Shown here one piece after another: positions 18,163-26,877 of a stretch of DNA of 64,000 nucleotides. Within the stretch, counting starts at the first letter, position 1; each line of letters begins with the position of its first letter. A model generated the notes under the pieces. It had not been told where the DNA came from, did not search any database, and saw only the letters and a program-made list of their open reading frames with translations. This DNA is from Spirochaetales bacterium (GTDB taxonomy: Bacteria > Spirochaetota > Spirochaetia > DAHUYW01), in the NCBI GenBank assembly GCA_027306915.1, contig DAHUYW010000015.1, positions 16,463-80,462 of the forward strand, in the 5' to 3' direction. Made by a program: the position numbers and the translations under genes.

Positions 18163-19128
18163 ATGAGCAGGTTCACCGTCGTCGTCACGGACGATCGCTA
18201 CGGAAGCTACGAAGAAGAGATTCGGGTGTTAGGCGAGATCGACGCGCGCCTCGTGGTCCGCAATCTGGGCTCGGCCGCCGAGGCAAAGCGCGAGCTTGTG
18301 CAGGCCGACGGAATCCTGGCAAACCTCTTCCCCCTGACCGCCGAGATCATCGAAAGCCTCCCAGCTTGCCGCGTCATCTCACGCTACGGCGTCGGTTACG
18401 ACAACGTCGATGTCGCGGCGGCGACACGAAAGGGCATTTGGGTGGCGAGAGTGCCGGACTACGCGGCCGAGGAGGTCTCCGACCACGCCCTCGGGCTGCT
18501 GCTCGGCTGCGCACGAAACATACCCTATCGCGACAGGAAGATACGGGAGGGAGCCTGGGACCTCCAGAAGGAGCAGCCCTGCCATCGCATCGCGGGAAGG
18601 ACGCTCGGGATCGTCGGCTACGGAACGATCGGGCGCCGGCTCCACAGCAAGATCGCAGGCTTCGGCCTGGGGCGAATCCTCGTCTGCGATCCCTTCGTGA
18701 ACGGCGCGCTTGTCGCCGGCGCGGGGGCGATTCCGGTCGACCTTCGGACGCTCCTCAAAGAATCAGATTTCGTCTCGCTCCATACCCCGCTAAACGACAC
18801 GACGCGGCACATGATCGGTGCGGGCGAGCTCGCCCTGATGCGCCCCGCCGCCATCCTCATCAACACCTCGCGAGGACCGGTGATCGACGAGGCGGCCCTC
18901 ATCGAGGCGCTCCGCGAGAAGAGGATCTCCGGCGCGGTGCTCGGCGTCTTCGAGAGGGAGCCGCCTCTCGCCGAGAGTCCGCTGCGGAAGCTCGACAACG
19001 CCGTTCTTTCCGATCACGCCGCCTGGTACAGCGAGGAGTCGATGGCCGAGCTCAAAACCAAGGCCGCGCAGAATGTCGTCGCCGCTTTCGTTACCGGTAG
19101 ACCGATCCACCACGTAAACGAGCTGTAG
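18163..19128 (+). CDS. D-2-hydroxyacid dehydrogenase (phosphoglycerate dehydrogenase-like)
   Basis: A 321-residue NAD-dependent dehydrogenase. The dinucleotide motif is G-Y-G-T-I-G-R. The catalytic triad is in place: Arg237 (N-T-S-R-G-P), Glu264 (V-F-E-R-E-P) and His285 (S-D-H-A-A-W). The usual Asp before V-F-E is Gly here. GCAGGAGGG precedes the ATG at 18163. As the last gene of the rightward operon it would reduce or oxidise a 2-keto/2-hydroxy acid, which fits with the LarA-type enzymes of the leftward operon. Confidence 0.88.
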   Translation: MSRFTVVVTDDRYGSYEEEIRVLGEIDARLVVRNLGSAAEAKRELVQADGILANLFPLTAEIIESLPACRVISRYGVGYDNVDVAAATRKGIWVARVPDYAAEEVSDHALGLLLGCARNIPYRDRKIREGAWDLQKEQPCHRIAGRTLGIVGYGTIGRRLHSKIAGFGLGRILVCDPFVNGALVAGAGAIPVDLRTLLKESDFVSLHTPLNDTTRHMIGAGELALMRPAAILINTSRGPVIDEAALIEALREKRISGAVLGVFEREPPLAESPLRKLDNAVLSDHAAWYSEESMAELKTKAAQNVVAAFVTGRPIHHVNEL

Positions 19129-19133
19129 GCGCT

Positions 19134-19189
19134 CGGCAGGGAGCTGCGTCCGGCGGTTCTGTACCGTGGCGCTTCGGCGTTCCCTGCCG
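19134..19189 (+). terminator. Possible hairpin at the end of the rightward operon
   Basis: Perfect 9-base arms CGGCAGGGA (19134-19142) and TCCCTGCCG (19181-19189) separated by 38 bases, directly after the dehydrogenase stop. No T tract follows, so termination is only a possibility. Confidence 0.3.
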
Positions 19190-19346
19190 CCGCCCCTGCG
19201 GAGCGTCTGCCCGCGAGCGCGGTTGATAGCCCCTGCCCTCGCGCGGTACACTTAGGAGGTGGGGCGCGGCGGAGGCATATCCCTGTGCCGCTCGTCGCGC
19301 GTAACGAGCGTCTACCATGAGGGTTTTACTTGAAAAGGGTAGGAGT

Positions 19347-19979
19347 ATGAAGATCCTTAGGGTGCTATGGGTGGTCCTTTTCGCGGCGGTGCCGGTGACG
19401 GCGGTCCTTGCACAGACAAGCCAGGCCGGCGGCGGCGAGGCGAACGCCTCTTCCGCAAGTCTCTCTCCTGGAGTGGCCGACGTCATCAAGCTGGCCAACG
19501 CCGGAGTAAGCGACGACGTGATAATCGCTTACATCGACAAGTCGCAACGGGCCTTTGCGCTCACGACCGACGACATTATCGCGCTCAACAATTCCAAGGT
19601 CTCGTCGAGGGTCATCACCGCGATCCTGAGTCACGAGGGACTTATTGAGAATCCACAGGGCGAAGCGGCGGGCTCGCAGCCCCAGACGACGGAGGTGGTG
19701 CCGGCTCCCGCTCCGGTCGAGACCGGCACGACGATCATTGAGACGACCCCGCCCGCTCCGCTGGTCGAGGTGGTGCCTCTTGCCCCGGGCCCCGGCTTCT
19801 TCTGGTCACCCGGCCATTGGTATTGGAACAACGGCTGGGTCTGGCTGAGCGGCTCGTGGATTCTCCATCGTTCCTGGCCGGTCTATCGACCCCTTCCGCA
19901 TCCGATCATCATCGATCGAGCCCCGCCGCCCCGGCCGATCATCATCCACCGCGACAACGATCGATGGCGAAGGTGGTAG
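19347..19979 (+). CDS. Secreted WXXGXW-repeat protein
   Basis: A protein of ~210 residues. It has a signal peptide (M-K-I-L-R-V-L-W-V-V-L-F-A-A-V-P, cleavage near A-Q-T), a helical segment (residues ~38-92) resembling small repeat motifs with S-D-D-V-I-I-A-Y-I and S-S-R-V-I-T-A-I-L, a Pro/Thr/Val-rich linker, and a C-terminal W-rich block G-H-W-Y-W-N-N-G-W-V-W followed by G-S-W. The tail is Pro/Arg/Ile rich. The ATG at 19347 follows AGGGTAGGAGT; a frame extension to 19317 lacks a ribosome site. Function unknown; location is probably periplasmic or outer membrane. Confidence 0.7.
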   Translation: MKILRVLWVVLFAAVPVTAVLAQTSQAGGGEANASSASLSPGVADVIKLANAGVSDDVIIAYIDKSQRAFALTTDDIIALNNSKVSSRVITAILSHEGLIENPQGEAAGSQPQTTEVVPAPAPVETGTTIIETTPPAPLVEVVPLAPGPGFFWSPGHWYWNNGWVWLSGSWILHRSWPVYRPLPHPIIIDRAPPPRPIIIHRDNDRWRRW

Positions 19980-20167
19980 GGAGCTCGCTTCCGCGGTAGC
20001 GACGGGGCTACCCACCGTGCGGCTCACCGCGCGCTTCCGTTCAGACTGCGACGATCGATAACCCTTGCGGGTCCGCCGAACATGCAATAGACTGCAGAGG
20101 TTCGCTTTGCCGAGTTCTCGTCCGTTGCGGTCGAGTCATGATTTGCAGCACCACCGGAGGTTCCGGC

Positions 20168-21946
20168 GTGGCCCGCGGTTTGGCCGTCAGTTTTCGAAAC
20201 GCATCTATTCAAACCAAGCTGATCATCACCTTCGGCATCTTCTTCATGATACCGCTCTTGGTGAGCAGTGCGATACTCTATCTCACGACGACAAACGACG
20301 TCACTCGGCGCGAGTACGATCGCTCACGCGAGACTCTCCAGCTCCTGCAGAACAGCGTCGAATCTCAAATCCGGGAGTATACCAGCCGGACGGTCGAGAT
20401 CTACTACGATCGGCGTGTCTTCAGCTCCTTTCGAGAAAGTGTGCCATCGCACATACCCGAGCTAAAGCTCTTCGAGATCAGCCAAGCCCTGCAGAGCTTT
20501 CGTGCGGGGCAGAACTACCTCGATTCCATCTACCTCTTTCTCAGCAACGGCCAGTGCGCGTTCGCCGACACGGCGACGGACGGGAGGTTTGCGGACATAT
20601 TCTTGGCGCATCCGGAGTGGACGGCCAAAATCGAGAAGGCCGACGGAAGGGTGCACTGGCTCGCAAGCGTGACCATAACCAAAGAGCCCGGGAAGATCGT
20701 GCACAACGTCTCGTTCGGGCGGGTCATTCGGGATATCTACAGCGGCAGCTTCTTCAAGATCGGAATCCTCGTGGTCAATCTGAGCACCCGGCTCTTTGAC
20801 AAGATCGGATTGTCCAACGAGCTCGGAAGGACAGGTCTGGTGTTCATCACCGACGCAGACAACAGGCTCATATGGAGCGCTGATCCTATGTGGTATGACC
20901 ACAATATCGCCGGATCGAAGATCCTTGATCAGTCCAAGGGCCGCACTATCGGCGGCCCGGTCAAGGTGCACATCGCCGGAACCTCCTATTTTGCCGTATA
21001 CCGCGATTCGAGCTACAACGGCTGGCACTACTACGCCCTCGTGCCGGAGGCAGCCATTCTCAATCAGGTCGCAACCTTGAGAAACTATTTCGTTGCGATC
21101 TTCACGCTCTGTCTCGTCTTTTTTGCGTTCGGCGCAATGGTGATTAGCAAATACATCACGGTTCCGCTCGAGCGGCTTATCGTGGCCATGAACGAGACCG
21201 GACGCGGATCCTCCCCGACCCCCCCGGCTCTCGAGCGCTCCGACGAGATTGGCTTTCTGTACAAGAGCTTCAATTCGATGTTCGGGCGAATCGGCAACCT
21301 CATCGCGCAGATCGAGCTCTCGCATAAGAACGAACGCGCGTACGAGATGCGCGCGCTGCAGGCGCAGATCAATCCCCACTTTCTCTACAACACCCTCGAC
21401 ACCATCAACTGGCTTGCGCGGGAAAAGGGAGAGACAAAGATAAGCAGGATGCTTACCTCGCTCTCGAGGATCCTTCAATACGCGATCAGCAGCAATGGAA
21501 TGGTTCGATGGAGAGACGAGCTGAAGTGGCTGGAAAATTACATCTTCATCCAGCAGATTCGATTTGAAGGCAGATTCACGGTTCAATACGAGGTTGACAA
21601 GACCATCCTCGACTTCAAAACCTTCCACCTTCTGCTCCAGCCCTTCGTTGAGAATGCCATCATCCACGGTTTCCGAGACAGGGATCGCGAAGGACTGATA
21701 ACGATTCGCGGGAATCGGCACGCGGAACGGGTGGTCTTCGAGATCAGCGACAACGGCTGCGGGATTGACGAGCGAAAGCTCGAACAGGTAATCGATGGTT
21801 CAGCTACGAGCGTTGGGATAGCTAACGTCAACGAACGCATCCAGCTCACCTACGGCGACTCGTATGGGGTCGCGATAGAAGCCTGCGAACCCGAGGGAAC
21901 GCGAGTCGTCATCACCTTTCCCGTGTTGGCGGGAGACGATTCTTGA
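20168..21946 (+). CDS. Sensor histidine kinase, YesM/LytS type
   Basis: A ~592-residue membrane sensor: transmembrane span at ~15-40, a periplasmic dCache-like sensing region (~45-290), a second span at ~305-330, HAMP, then the His_kinase domain with the phospho-acceptor His404 in I-N-P-H-F-L-Y-N and an HATPase domain (Q-P-F-V-E-N-A-I-I-H-G, D-N-G-C-G-I). The GTG at 20168 is preferred because GGAGG lies 7 bases upstream; an ATG at 20138 in frame has no good site. It overlaps the regulator gene by 4 bases. In Gram-positives and spirochaetes such pairs sense oligosaccharides and control adjacent glycan genes. Confidence 0.9.
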   Translation: MARGLAVSFRNASIQTKLIITFGIFFMIPLLVSSAILYLTTTNDVTRREYDRSRETLQLLQNSVESQIREYTSRTVEIYYDRRVFSSFRESVPSHIPELKLFEISQALQSFRAGQNYLDSIYLFLSNGQCAFADTATDGRFADIFLAHPEWTAKIEKADGRVHWLASVTITKEPGKIVHNVSFGRVIRDIYSGSFFKIGILVVNLSTRLFDKIGLSNELGRTGLVFITDADNRLIWSADPMWYDHNIAGSKILDQSKGRTIGGPVKVHIAGTSYFAVYRDSSYNGWHYYALVPEAAILNQVATLRNYFVAIFTLCLVFFAFGAMVISKYITVPLERLIVAMNETGRGSSPTPPALERSDEIGFLYKSFNSMFGRIGNLIAQIELSHKNERAYEMRALQAQINPHFLYNTLDTINWLAREKGETKISRMLTSLSRILQYAISSNGMVRWRDELKWLENYIFIQQIRFEGRFTVQYEVDKTILDFKTFHLLLQPFVENAIIHGFRDRDREGLITIRGNRHAERVVFEISDNGCGIDERKLEQVIDGSATSVGIANVNERIQLTYGDSYGVAIEACEPEGTRVVITFPVLAGDDS

Positions 21947-23532
21947 AGCCCTCTTTGTTGATCGTCGACGACGAGCCGACGGTCCGAAACGGGCTTGTCG
22001 CGCTTATCGGCGGGCGATCGGATGAGTGGGAGCTTCTCGAACCTTGTTCCGACGGCCGATCGGCGCTTAAGATCCTGCGCGCACGAAGGGTCGACGTTCT
22101 GTTTACCGACATCCGCATGCCGAGCTTCGACGGGCTGCGCCTGACCGAGGAAGCCCTTCGGCTGTTTCCCGACATCGTCGTCGTCATCATCAGCGGCTAC
22201 AGAGAGTTCGAATACGCCCAACGCGCCATCCAATTCGGGGTGATAGGCTTCTTGGTAAAGCCGATCGCCGAGGAGGAGCTCTTCGAAGTGCTCGACCGCG
22301 CGCAGGCTACGGTCGAGCAGCGGACAAGCCTTCGCGATCCCAATCGCATCGGATCAGACTCCGACGCCATGCTGGATGCCCTGTTGCATGAGGTCGTCCG
22401 AACCGGGGGCCAATCCGAGGCTTCATGGAAGCTGGGCGACGCCCTCGGTCTCGATCACTCCTCCTTCGTGGTCCTCTGCGCGCGATTCCCTGCCCCGCTC
22501 GACGCCTGCGACTCGGTCTTCTATGCCGCCCCTCCTTCCGCGGTGGAGATCGCGCGCCGCAGCTTCGAGGCCGCCGCAGCCGGGAGGGAGAGTATGCCCG
22601 CGTCGCGGATTCTCGTCTTTCGCGACATCCTCGTAGCCGTCGCCGACGGATCGACTCCCGACGAGGCTGCGCTCCGAGCTCGGACTGTCTCCGGACTGAT
22701 CTCCTCATACCGTACCGGCCCAGGCACCCCCTCTCCGCTTGTCGGAGCGAGCCTCGTCCATCGCGGAGGCGAGGAGCTTTTAAGCGCCTATCTCGAGGCC
22801 TCTGGCGCACTGGAACAGGGGTTCTACGGCGGAATAGGAACGTTGCTGGTGTTCGATCACAAGCAATTGGGCGAGCCGCGCTATCCGGAGGCGCTGCAAG
22901 ACCGGCTTGTCGCGTGCCTCGCAAGCGCAGATCGCGATGCGGCGGCCTTGTGCACGCAGGAGATCATCGAGACCTACGCCCGCACGCGAGTATCCCTGTC
23001 GCGTCTGGAGGAGCACGTCCGGCTGCTCATGGCGCGGCTCGATGAGCGTCTGAGCTCGCTGCTGCTCGATCCGGACGCCGTCCGAAGCGTGGTCGATCCT
23101 CTCGTGGCCGTGGGGCGCTTCTGGAATTTCGAGTCCTTCTCGACGGAGTTCTCTCGACGCATGGAGCTCCTGCGCGAGCAGATCGCCCGCATTATCGACG
23201 GAAGGCTCGGAAGAGCCGTGCGCCGGGCGGTTCGTTACGTAGCGGAGAACTACCGGCGCGATCTGCCCCAGGAGGAGGTTGCTCGAAACGTAGGGCTGAG
23301 CCAGAGCTACTTCTCCAGCTGCTTTAAGAAGGAGACCGGCAAGAGCTTCGTCGAGTACGTCACCGAATACCGACTCGAGAAGGCACGAGAGCTCCTCACA
23401 TCCTCGAATCTCCGAACCTTGGATGTTGCATTGAGCGTCGGCTTCCGGGATCCGAAGTACTTTGCGCGCATCTTCAAGAAGAGCGTCGGGGTGACGCCGT
23501 CTCGTTACCGCAAGTATGCGGTAGACGGTTGA
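21943..23532 (+). CDS. Response regulator with AraC-type DNA-binding domain (YesN type)
   Basis: 529 residues, TTG start coupled to the kinase stop. The receiver domain (1-120) has V-D-D-E, phospho-acceptor Asp56 (F-T-D-I-R-M-P) and the conserved Lys in F-L-V-K-P. A ~290-residue middle region follows, then two helix-turn-helix units (430-529): V-A-R-N-V-G-L-S-Q-S-Y-F-S-S-C-F-K-K and V-A-L-S-V-G-F-R-D-P-K-Y-F-A-R-I-F-K-K. It probably activates the transporter and glycosidase genes downstream: the -10-like TAAAAT at 23680-23685 lacks a good -35, as expected for an activated promoter. Confidence 0.92.
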   Translation: MKPSLLIVDDEPTVRNGLVALIGGRSDEWELLEPCSDGRSALKILRARRVDVLFTDIRMPSFDGLRLTEEALRLFPDIVVVIISGYREFEYAQRAIQFGVIGFLVKPIAEEELFEVLDRAQATVEQRTSLRDPNRIGSDSDAMLDALLHEVVRTGGQSEASWKLGDALGLDHSSFVVLCARFPAPLDACDSVFYAAPPSAVEIARRSFEAAAAGRESMPASRILVFRDILVAVADGSTPDEAALRARTVSGLISSYRTGPGTPSPLVGASLVHRGGEELLSAYLEASGALEQGFYGGIGTLLVFDHKQLGEPRYPEALQDRLVACLASADRDAAALCTQEIIETYARTRVSLSRLEEHVRLLMARLDERLSSLLLDPDAVRSVVDPLVAVGRFWNFESFSTEFSRRMELLREQIARIIDGRLGRAVRRAVRYVAENYRRDLPQEEVARNVGLSQSYFSSCFKKETGKSFVEYVTEYRLEKARELLTSSNLRTLDVALSVGFRDPKYFARIFKKSVGVTPSRYRKYAVDG

Positions 23533-23717
23533 TGCTCGAGCTCGAGACCGTGCATCGGCAACGCGGTCCTGAGGCCGCGGGTCCGGCTCCTTCCCCCTTC
23601 AATCCCGCCCTCCTTGAGAATCCAAAGCAAATCCACCTTTTACAAAAAAGTTAGAGTGTCGCTCTCGGGACGCGACTGGTAAAATCGGTTTGAAACCACT
23701 CACCTAGGAGGAAAGTG

Positions 23718-25031
23718 ATGACACGAGGAAGGAAACTCTTTGTCTCTTTGTCGACAGCATGCGCCCTCGCCGTGTTCGTGCTCGCGGGTGGCCTGTACGC
23801 CGGGGGGACAAAGGAGGCTGCCCAAGCCGCCGCCCCGAGCGCGCCGGCAGTCAAAGAGCTCAGTCTTTGGGATTTTCACACCGGGAATGAAGGCGATTTC
23901 TTCAAGAATCTGGCAGCGAGCTATTCCCAAGTCGATCCGGGCGTCAAGATCAATGTCGAGCAGATTCCGTGGGACGACTATCTCGGCACCAAGCTCGAGA
24001 CGGCGTTCGCCGCGGGCGCGGGCCCCGATGTGTTCTTTGTCAGCCCGGGGACGATCGGAAAGTACATCAATTCCGGTATCGCTCTCCAGCTGAACTCCTA
24101 CATGAACAGCAGCGAGATCTCGGACTTCACCCCAAGCTCCCTCAGCGGTGTGTCAATCGGCGACAGCATCTATGCCCTGCCGTTCGAGGTTGAACTCGTC
24201 GGACTTTACTACAATGCCGATATGCTGAAAGCGGCGGGAGTACAGCCTCCGAAGACATGGGCTGAGCTGAAAAGCGCAGCACTGAAGCTAAAGACGAGCA
24301 AGCGCGCGGGGATAACCGTATCCGTCCACAAAGGCGCGTATCAGGTCTACACCTGGTATCCCTTTATGTGGATGACGGGCGCCAACGTCTTTACCCCGGA
24401 CATGAAGAATTCCGACCTGAGCAACCCTGGGGTGGCGAAGGCCCTGCAGCTTTGGAAGGATCTCGTCACCTCCGGAGCGGCGAATCTGCAGCCGAGTCGC
24501 TCCACGACCGATATCGGAATTCTCGGCGACGGCGAAACCGCGATGCAGATCTGCGGCACCTGGGCCATTCCTACGATAGAGCAGAAGTACGGCAAAGAGA
24601 ACATTCAGGTTGAGCCGCTCCCGATCCCCGAGGGCGGTAAACCGGCTTCCGACGCCGGAGGCTGGAAGCTCATGGTCAACGCCAAAGGGAAATACCCCAC
24701 CGAGGCCGCGAAGTTCGCCGTCTGGGCGGTAGCCAAGAATGTCCAAGCGTGGGTTCAGTGGACGACCGTCGTGAAGTTCGCCTATTCCCCGCGGAAGTCA
24801 GTCATGGACGCCGCACAGTCGGTGTTCGAGAAGGGCCTGCGGGCGGTGTTTACCAAGGAGATCTACGGAACCGATAAGCCGGAGATCCGCATGCCGCCTG
24901 AGGCGAGCAACATCGTTCAGGACATGCTGCAGAACGCAATGTTCAATCCTTCGTACGACGGAACGCGAGCCGCCCGCGAGGCGGATCAGAAGCTGAAGGA
25001 TTTCCTGAGCCACTACAACGGGCACATCTGA
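23718..25031 (+). CDS. Sugar ABC transporter substrate-binding protein (family 1)
   Basis: 437 residues with a signal peptide ending before G-L-Y-A-G-G-T-K-E and the MalE-like fold: L-W-D-F-H-T-G-N-E, S-Q-V-D-P-G-V-K-I-N-V, P-W-D-D-Y, F-E-V-E-L-V-G-L-Y-Y-N and A-M-Q-I-C-G-T-W-A-I-P. AGGAGGAAAGTG precedes the ATG at 23718. It is the first gene after YesMN. From context it should bind the oligosaccharide made by the downstream DUF4185 lipoprotein, but ligand cannot be read from sequence. Confidence 0.92.
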   Translation: MTRGRKLFVSLSTACALAVFVLAGGLYAGGTKEAAQAAAPSAPAVKELSLWDFHTGNEGDFFKNLAASYSQVDPGVKINVEQIPWDDYLGTKLETAFAAGAGPDVFFVSPGTIGKYINSGIALQLNSYMNSSEISDFTPSSLSGVSIGDSIYALPFEVELVGLYYNADMLKAAGVQPPKTWAELKSAALKLKTSKRAGITVSVHKGAYQVYTWYPFMWMTGANVFTPDMKNSDLSNPGVAKALQLWKDLVTSGAANLQPSRSTTDIGILGDGETAMQICGTWAIPTIEQKYGKENIQVEPLPIPEGGKPASDAGGWKLMVNAKGKYPTEAAKFAVWAVAKNVQAWVQWTTVVKFAYSPRKSVMDAAQSVFEKGLRAVFTKEIYGTDKPEIRMPPEASNIVQDMLQNAMFNPSYDGTRAAREADQKLKDFLSHYNGHI

Positions 25032-25052
25032 CAGCGATTTGAATTGAAAGCG

Positions 25053-25082
25053 CCCCCAAATCCCGAGCATGGGGTTTGGGGG
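25053..25082 (+). promoter_or_regulatory. Intercistronic hairpin after the binding-protein gene
   Basis: A 12-bp stem (25053-25064 with 25071-25082, one T-G pair) closes a GAGCAT loop. No T tract follows. It sits between binding protein and first permease, the same position as hairpins at 14819 and 56386. Confidence 0.6.
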
Positions 25083-25127
25083 TCGATCATCGCGGCACCC
25101 TGACCGGGAGACGAGAAGGCGGGAACC

Positions 25128-26015
25128 ATGAAGCGAATGCGTCGAGACCGAATGAATGAGGCTCTGACAGCCTACACAATGCTCCTTCCCGATATCGTCG
25201 GGTTGTTGATGTTCGTGTTTCTCCCCATAATCTATGCCTTCTACGTCAGCCTGCACTCATGGAACGGCCTGCGGCCGATGGTGTTTGACGGGTTCTCCAA
25301 CTATGGCCGCCTTCTCGGGGATTCGGGCTTCTGGCAGTCGCTGTGGACCACGGTCAGATACACGCTCATGTATGTTCCCGCAATCTATGTTTTTTCGTTT
25401 GCCATAGCGGTGTTGGTGAACGGGATCAACGGAACGAGACAGCAGGTATTTCGCACCCTGCTTTTCGTCCCCTACTCCGTATCGACCGTGGTCGCCGCGC
25501 TATCCTGGTCGTTCATCTATAACCCTACGAGAGGCTATCTGAACGGATTCCTCGCGTTGCTGCGCATTCCAGCCCAGCCCTTCCTTGCCTCCATGGCGCA
25601 GGCGCTTCCCTCCATTGCGGTGGTTGGGATCTGGCTTGCCATCGGCTACTACATGGTGATCTTCCTCGCGGCAATCAAGGACATCCCGCGCGCCTATTTT
25701 GAGGCGGCGGAGATCGATGGCGCGAGCCCGTGGCAGAAGCTCGTCTACATCACGCTGCCTTCCGTGAGGAATACGAGCCTCTTTGTCATCGTGATCACCA
25801 CGATCGGCTCCTTCCAGGTGTTCGACCAGATCCAGGTCATGACGCGCGGAGGTCCTGCGGGTGCGACGGACGTCACGGTCTACTTCATCTTCCGGCAGGC
25901 CTTCGAGATATCGTCACTCGGCTACGCATCCGCGATTGCTTTCGCACTCTTCATCGTCATCATGGTCCTGACGCTCATCCAGCTGCGATTCTTCGGCTCT
26001 CGCAGGACCGAGTAG
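25128..26015 (+). CDS. Sugar ABC transporter permease (MalF/UgpA type)
   Basis: 295 residues with six predicted membrane spans and the cytoplasmic EAA loop (E-A-A-E-I-D-G-A-S-P-W-Q-K-L-V-Y-I-T-L-P) that docks with the ATPase. It lies 9 bases from the second permease gene. No ATPase gene is nearby; as in many YesMN-controlled importers, a shared MsmX/MsmK-type ATPase elsewhere would have to serve. Confidence 0.93.
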   Translation: MKRMRRDRMNEALTAYTMLLPDIVGLLMFVFLPIIYAFYVSLHSWNGLRPMVFDGFSNYGRLLGDSGFWQSLWTTVRYTLMYVPAIYVFSFAIAVLVNGINGTRQQVFRTLLFVPYSVSTVVAALSWSFIYNPTRGYLNGFLALLRIPAQPFLASMAQALPSIAVVGIWLAIGYYMVIFLAAIKDIPRAYFEAAEIDGASPWQKLVYITLPSVRNTSLFVIVITTIGSFQVFDQIQVMTRGGPAGATDVTVYFIFRQAFEISSLGYASAIAFALFIVIMVLTLIQLRFFGSRRTE

Positions 26016-26024
26016 GGAGACCCT

Positions 26025-26846
26025 ATGCGCCACGGACGTACCCAGATTATCCGGATCATAGTCGCCGTCCTGCTTACCGCGCTCATCCTCTTGCCGATCT
26101 ACATCATGATCTTGAGCTCCTTGAAACCCCTGCAGGACACCTTCGATCTGAAGCTTCTGCCCGAGTTCAAGGCCTTGACGCTCGACAACTACCGGAAGGT
26201 GCTCGTAACCCAGAATTTTCTGCACTACATCGCCAACACCCTCTTCGTAGCGACGACGGTCACCGTCACCGCGCTCTTCTTCCACGCCATGGCCGGATAC
26301 GCCCTTGCGCGCCTCCGGTTCGCCGGTAAACAGGTCGTTTTTCTCTGGATGTTGAGCACCCTCATGGTTCCCTTTGCGGTCATCATGATTCCCCTGTTCA
26401 TCATCGTCAGGCAGTTGGGCATCACGAACACGCTCTGGGGGATCATCATTCCGATGATACCGAACGCCTACGGAATATTCCTGTTCCGACAGTTCTTTCT
26501 TGGGATCCCGCGCGAGCTCGAAGAGTCAGCCATGATCGACGGCCTTTCCTACTTTGGGATCTTCTTTCGCATAGTCGCGCCGCTCTCCCGCGCTATTTCC
26601 TTGACCCTGGCTGTCGCCTTTTTCGTCGCCAACTGGAACAACTATCTGTGGCCTCTCATCGTGTCGCAGAGGCGCAGCATTTGGATGGTTCAGATCGCGA
26701 TAGCGAACTTCAGAGGCGAGCACACCGTGGACTGGAACCTGATTCTCGCTGCGTCCTGTATCGCCGTCGTTCCGACCGTTCTCCTGTTCTTCCTCTTTCA
26801 GCGATACCTTGTCGAAGGCATCAAGATGTCGGGAATCAAGATGTAG
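26025..26846 (+). CDS. Sugar ABC transporter permease (MalG/UgpE type)
   Basis: 273 residues, six spans and an EAA-type loop (E-E-S-A-M-I-D-G-L-S-Y-F-G-I-F-F-R-I-V-A-P). The C-terminus shows the usual W-N-L-I-L-A-A-S, then F-L-F-Q-R-Y-L-V-E-G-I. GTAGGGAGACCC precedes the ATG. Partner of the preceding permease. Confidence 0.93.
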   Translation: MRHGRTQIIRIIVAVLLTALILLPIYIMILSSLKPLQDTFDLKLLPEFKALTLDNYRKVLVTQNFLHYIANTLFVATTVTVTALFFHAMAGYALARLRFAGKQVVFLWMLSTLMVPFAVIMIPLFIIVRQLGITNTLWGIIIPMIPNAYGIFLFRQFFLGIPRELEESAMIDGLSYFGIFFRIVAPLSRAISLTLAVAFFVANWNNYLWPLIVSQRRSIWMVQIAIANFRGEHTVDWNLILAASCIAVVPTVLLFFLFQRYLVEGIKMSGIKM

Positions 26847-26877
26847 CGCCCGCGCCACGAAAAGGAGTTGAATCATC

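Noticed and set aside
198..19128. Sulfoquinovose (sulfo-transaldolase or sulfo-transketolase) pathway
   Set aside because: Transketolase and transaldolase occur, but no sulfosugar isomerase, sulfolactaldehyde enzyme or sulfonate exporter was recognised.
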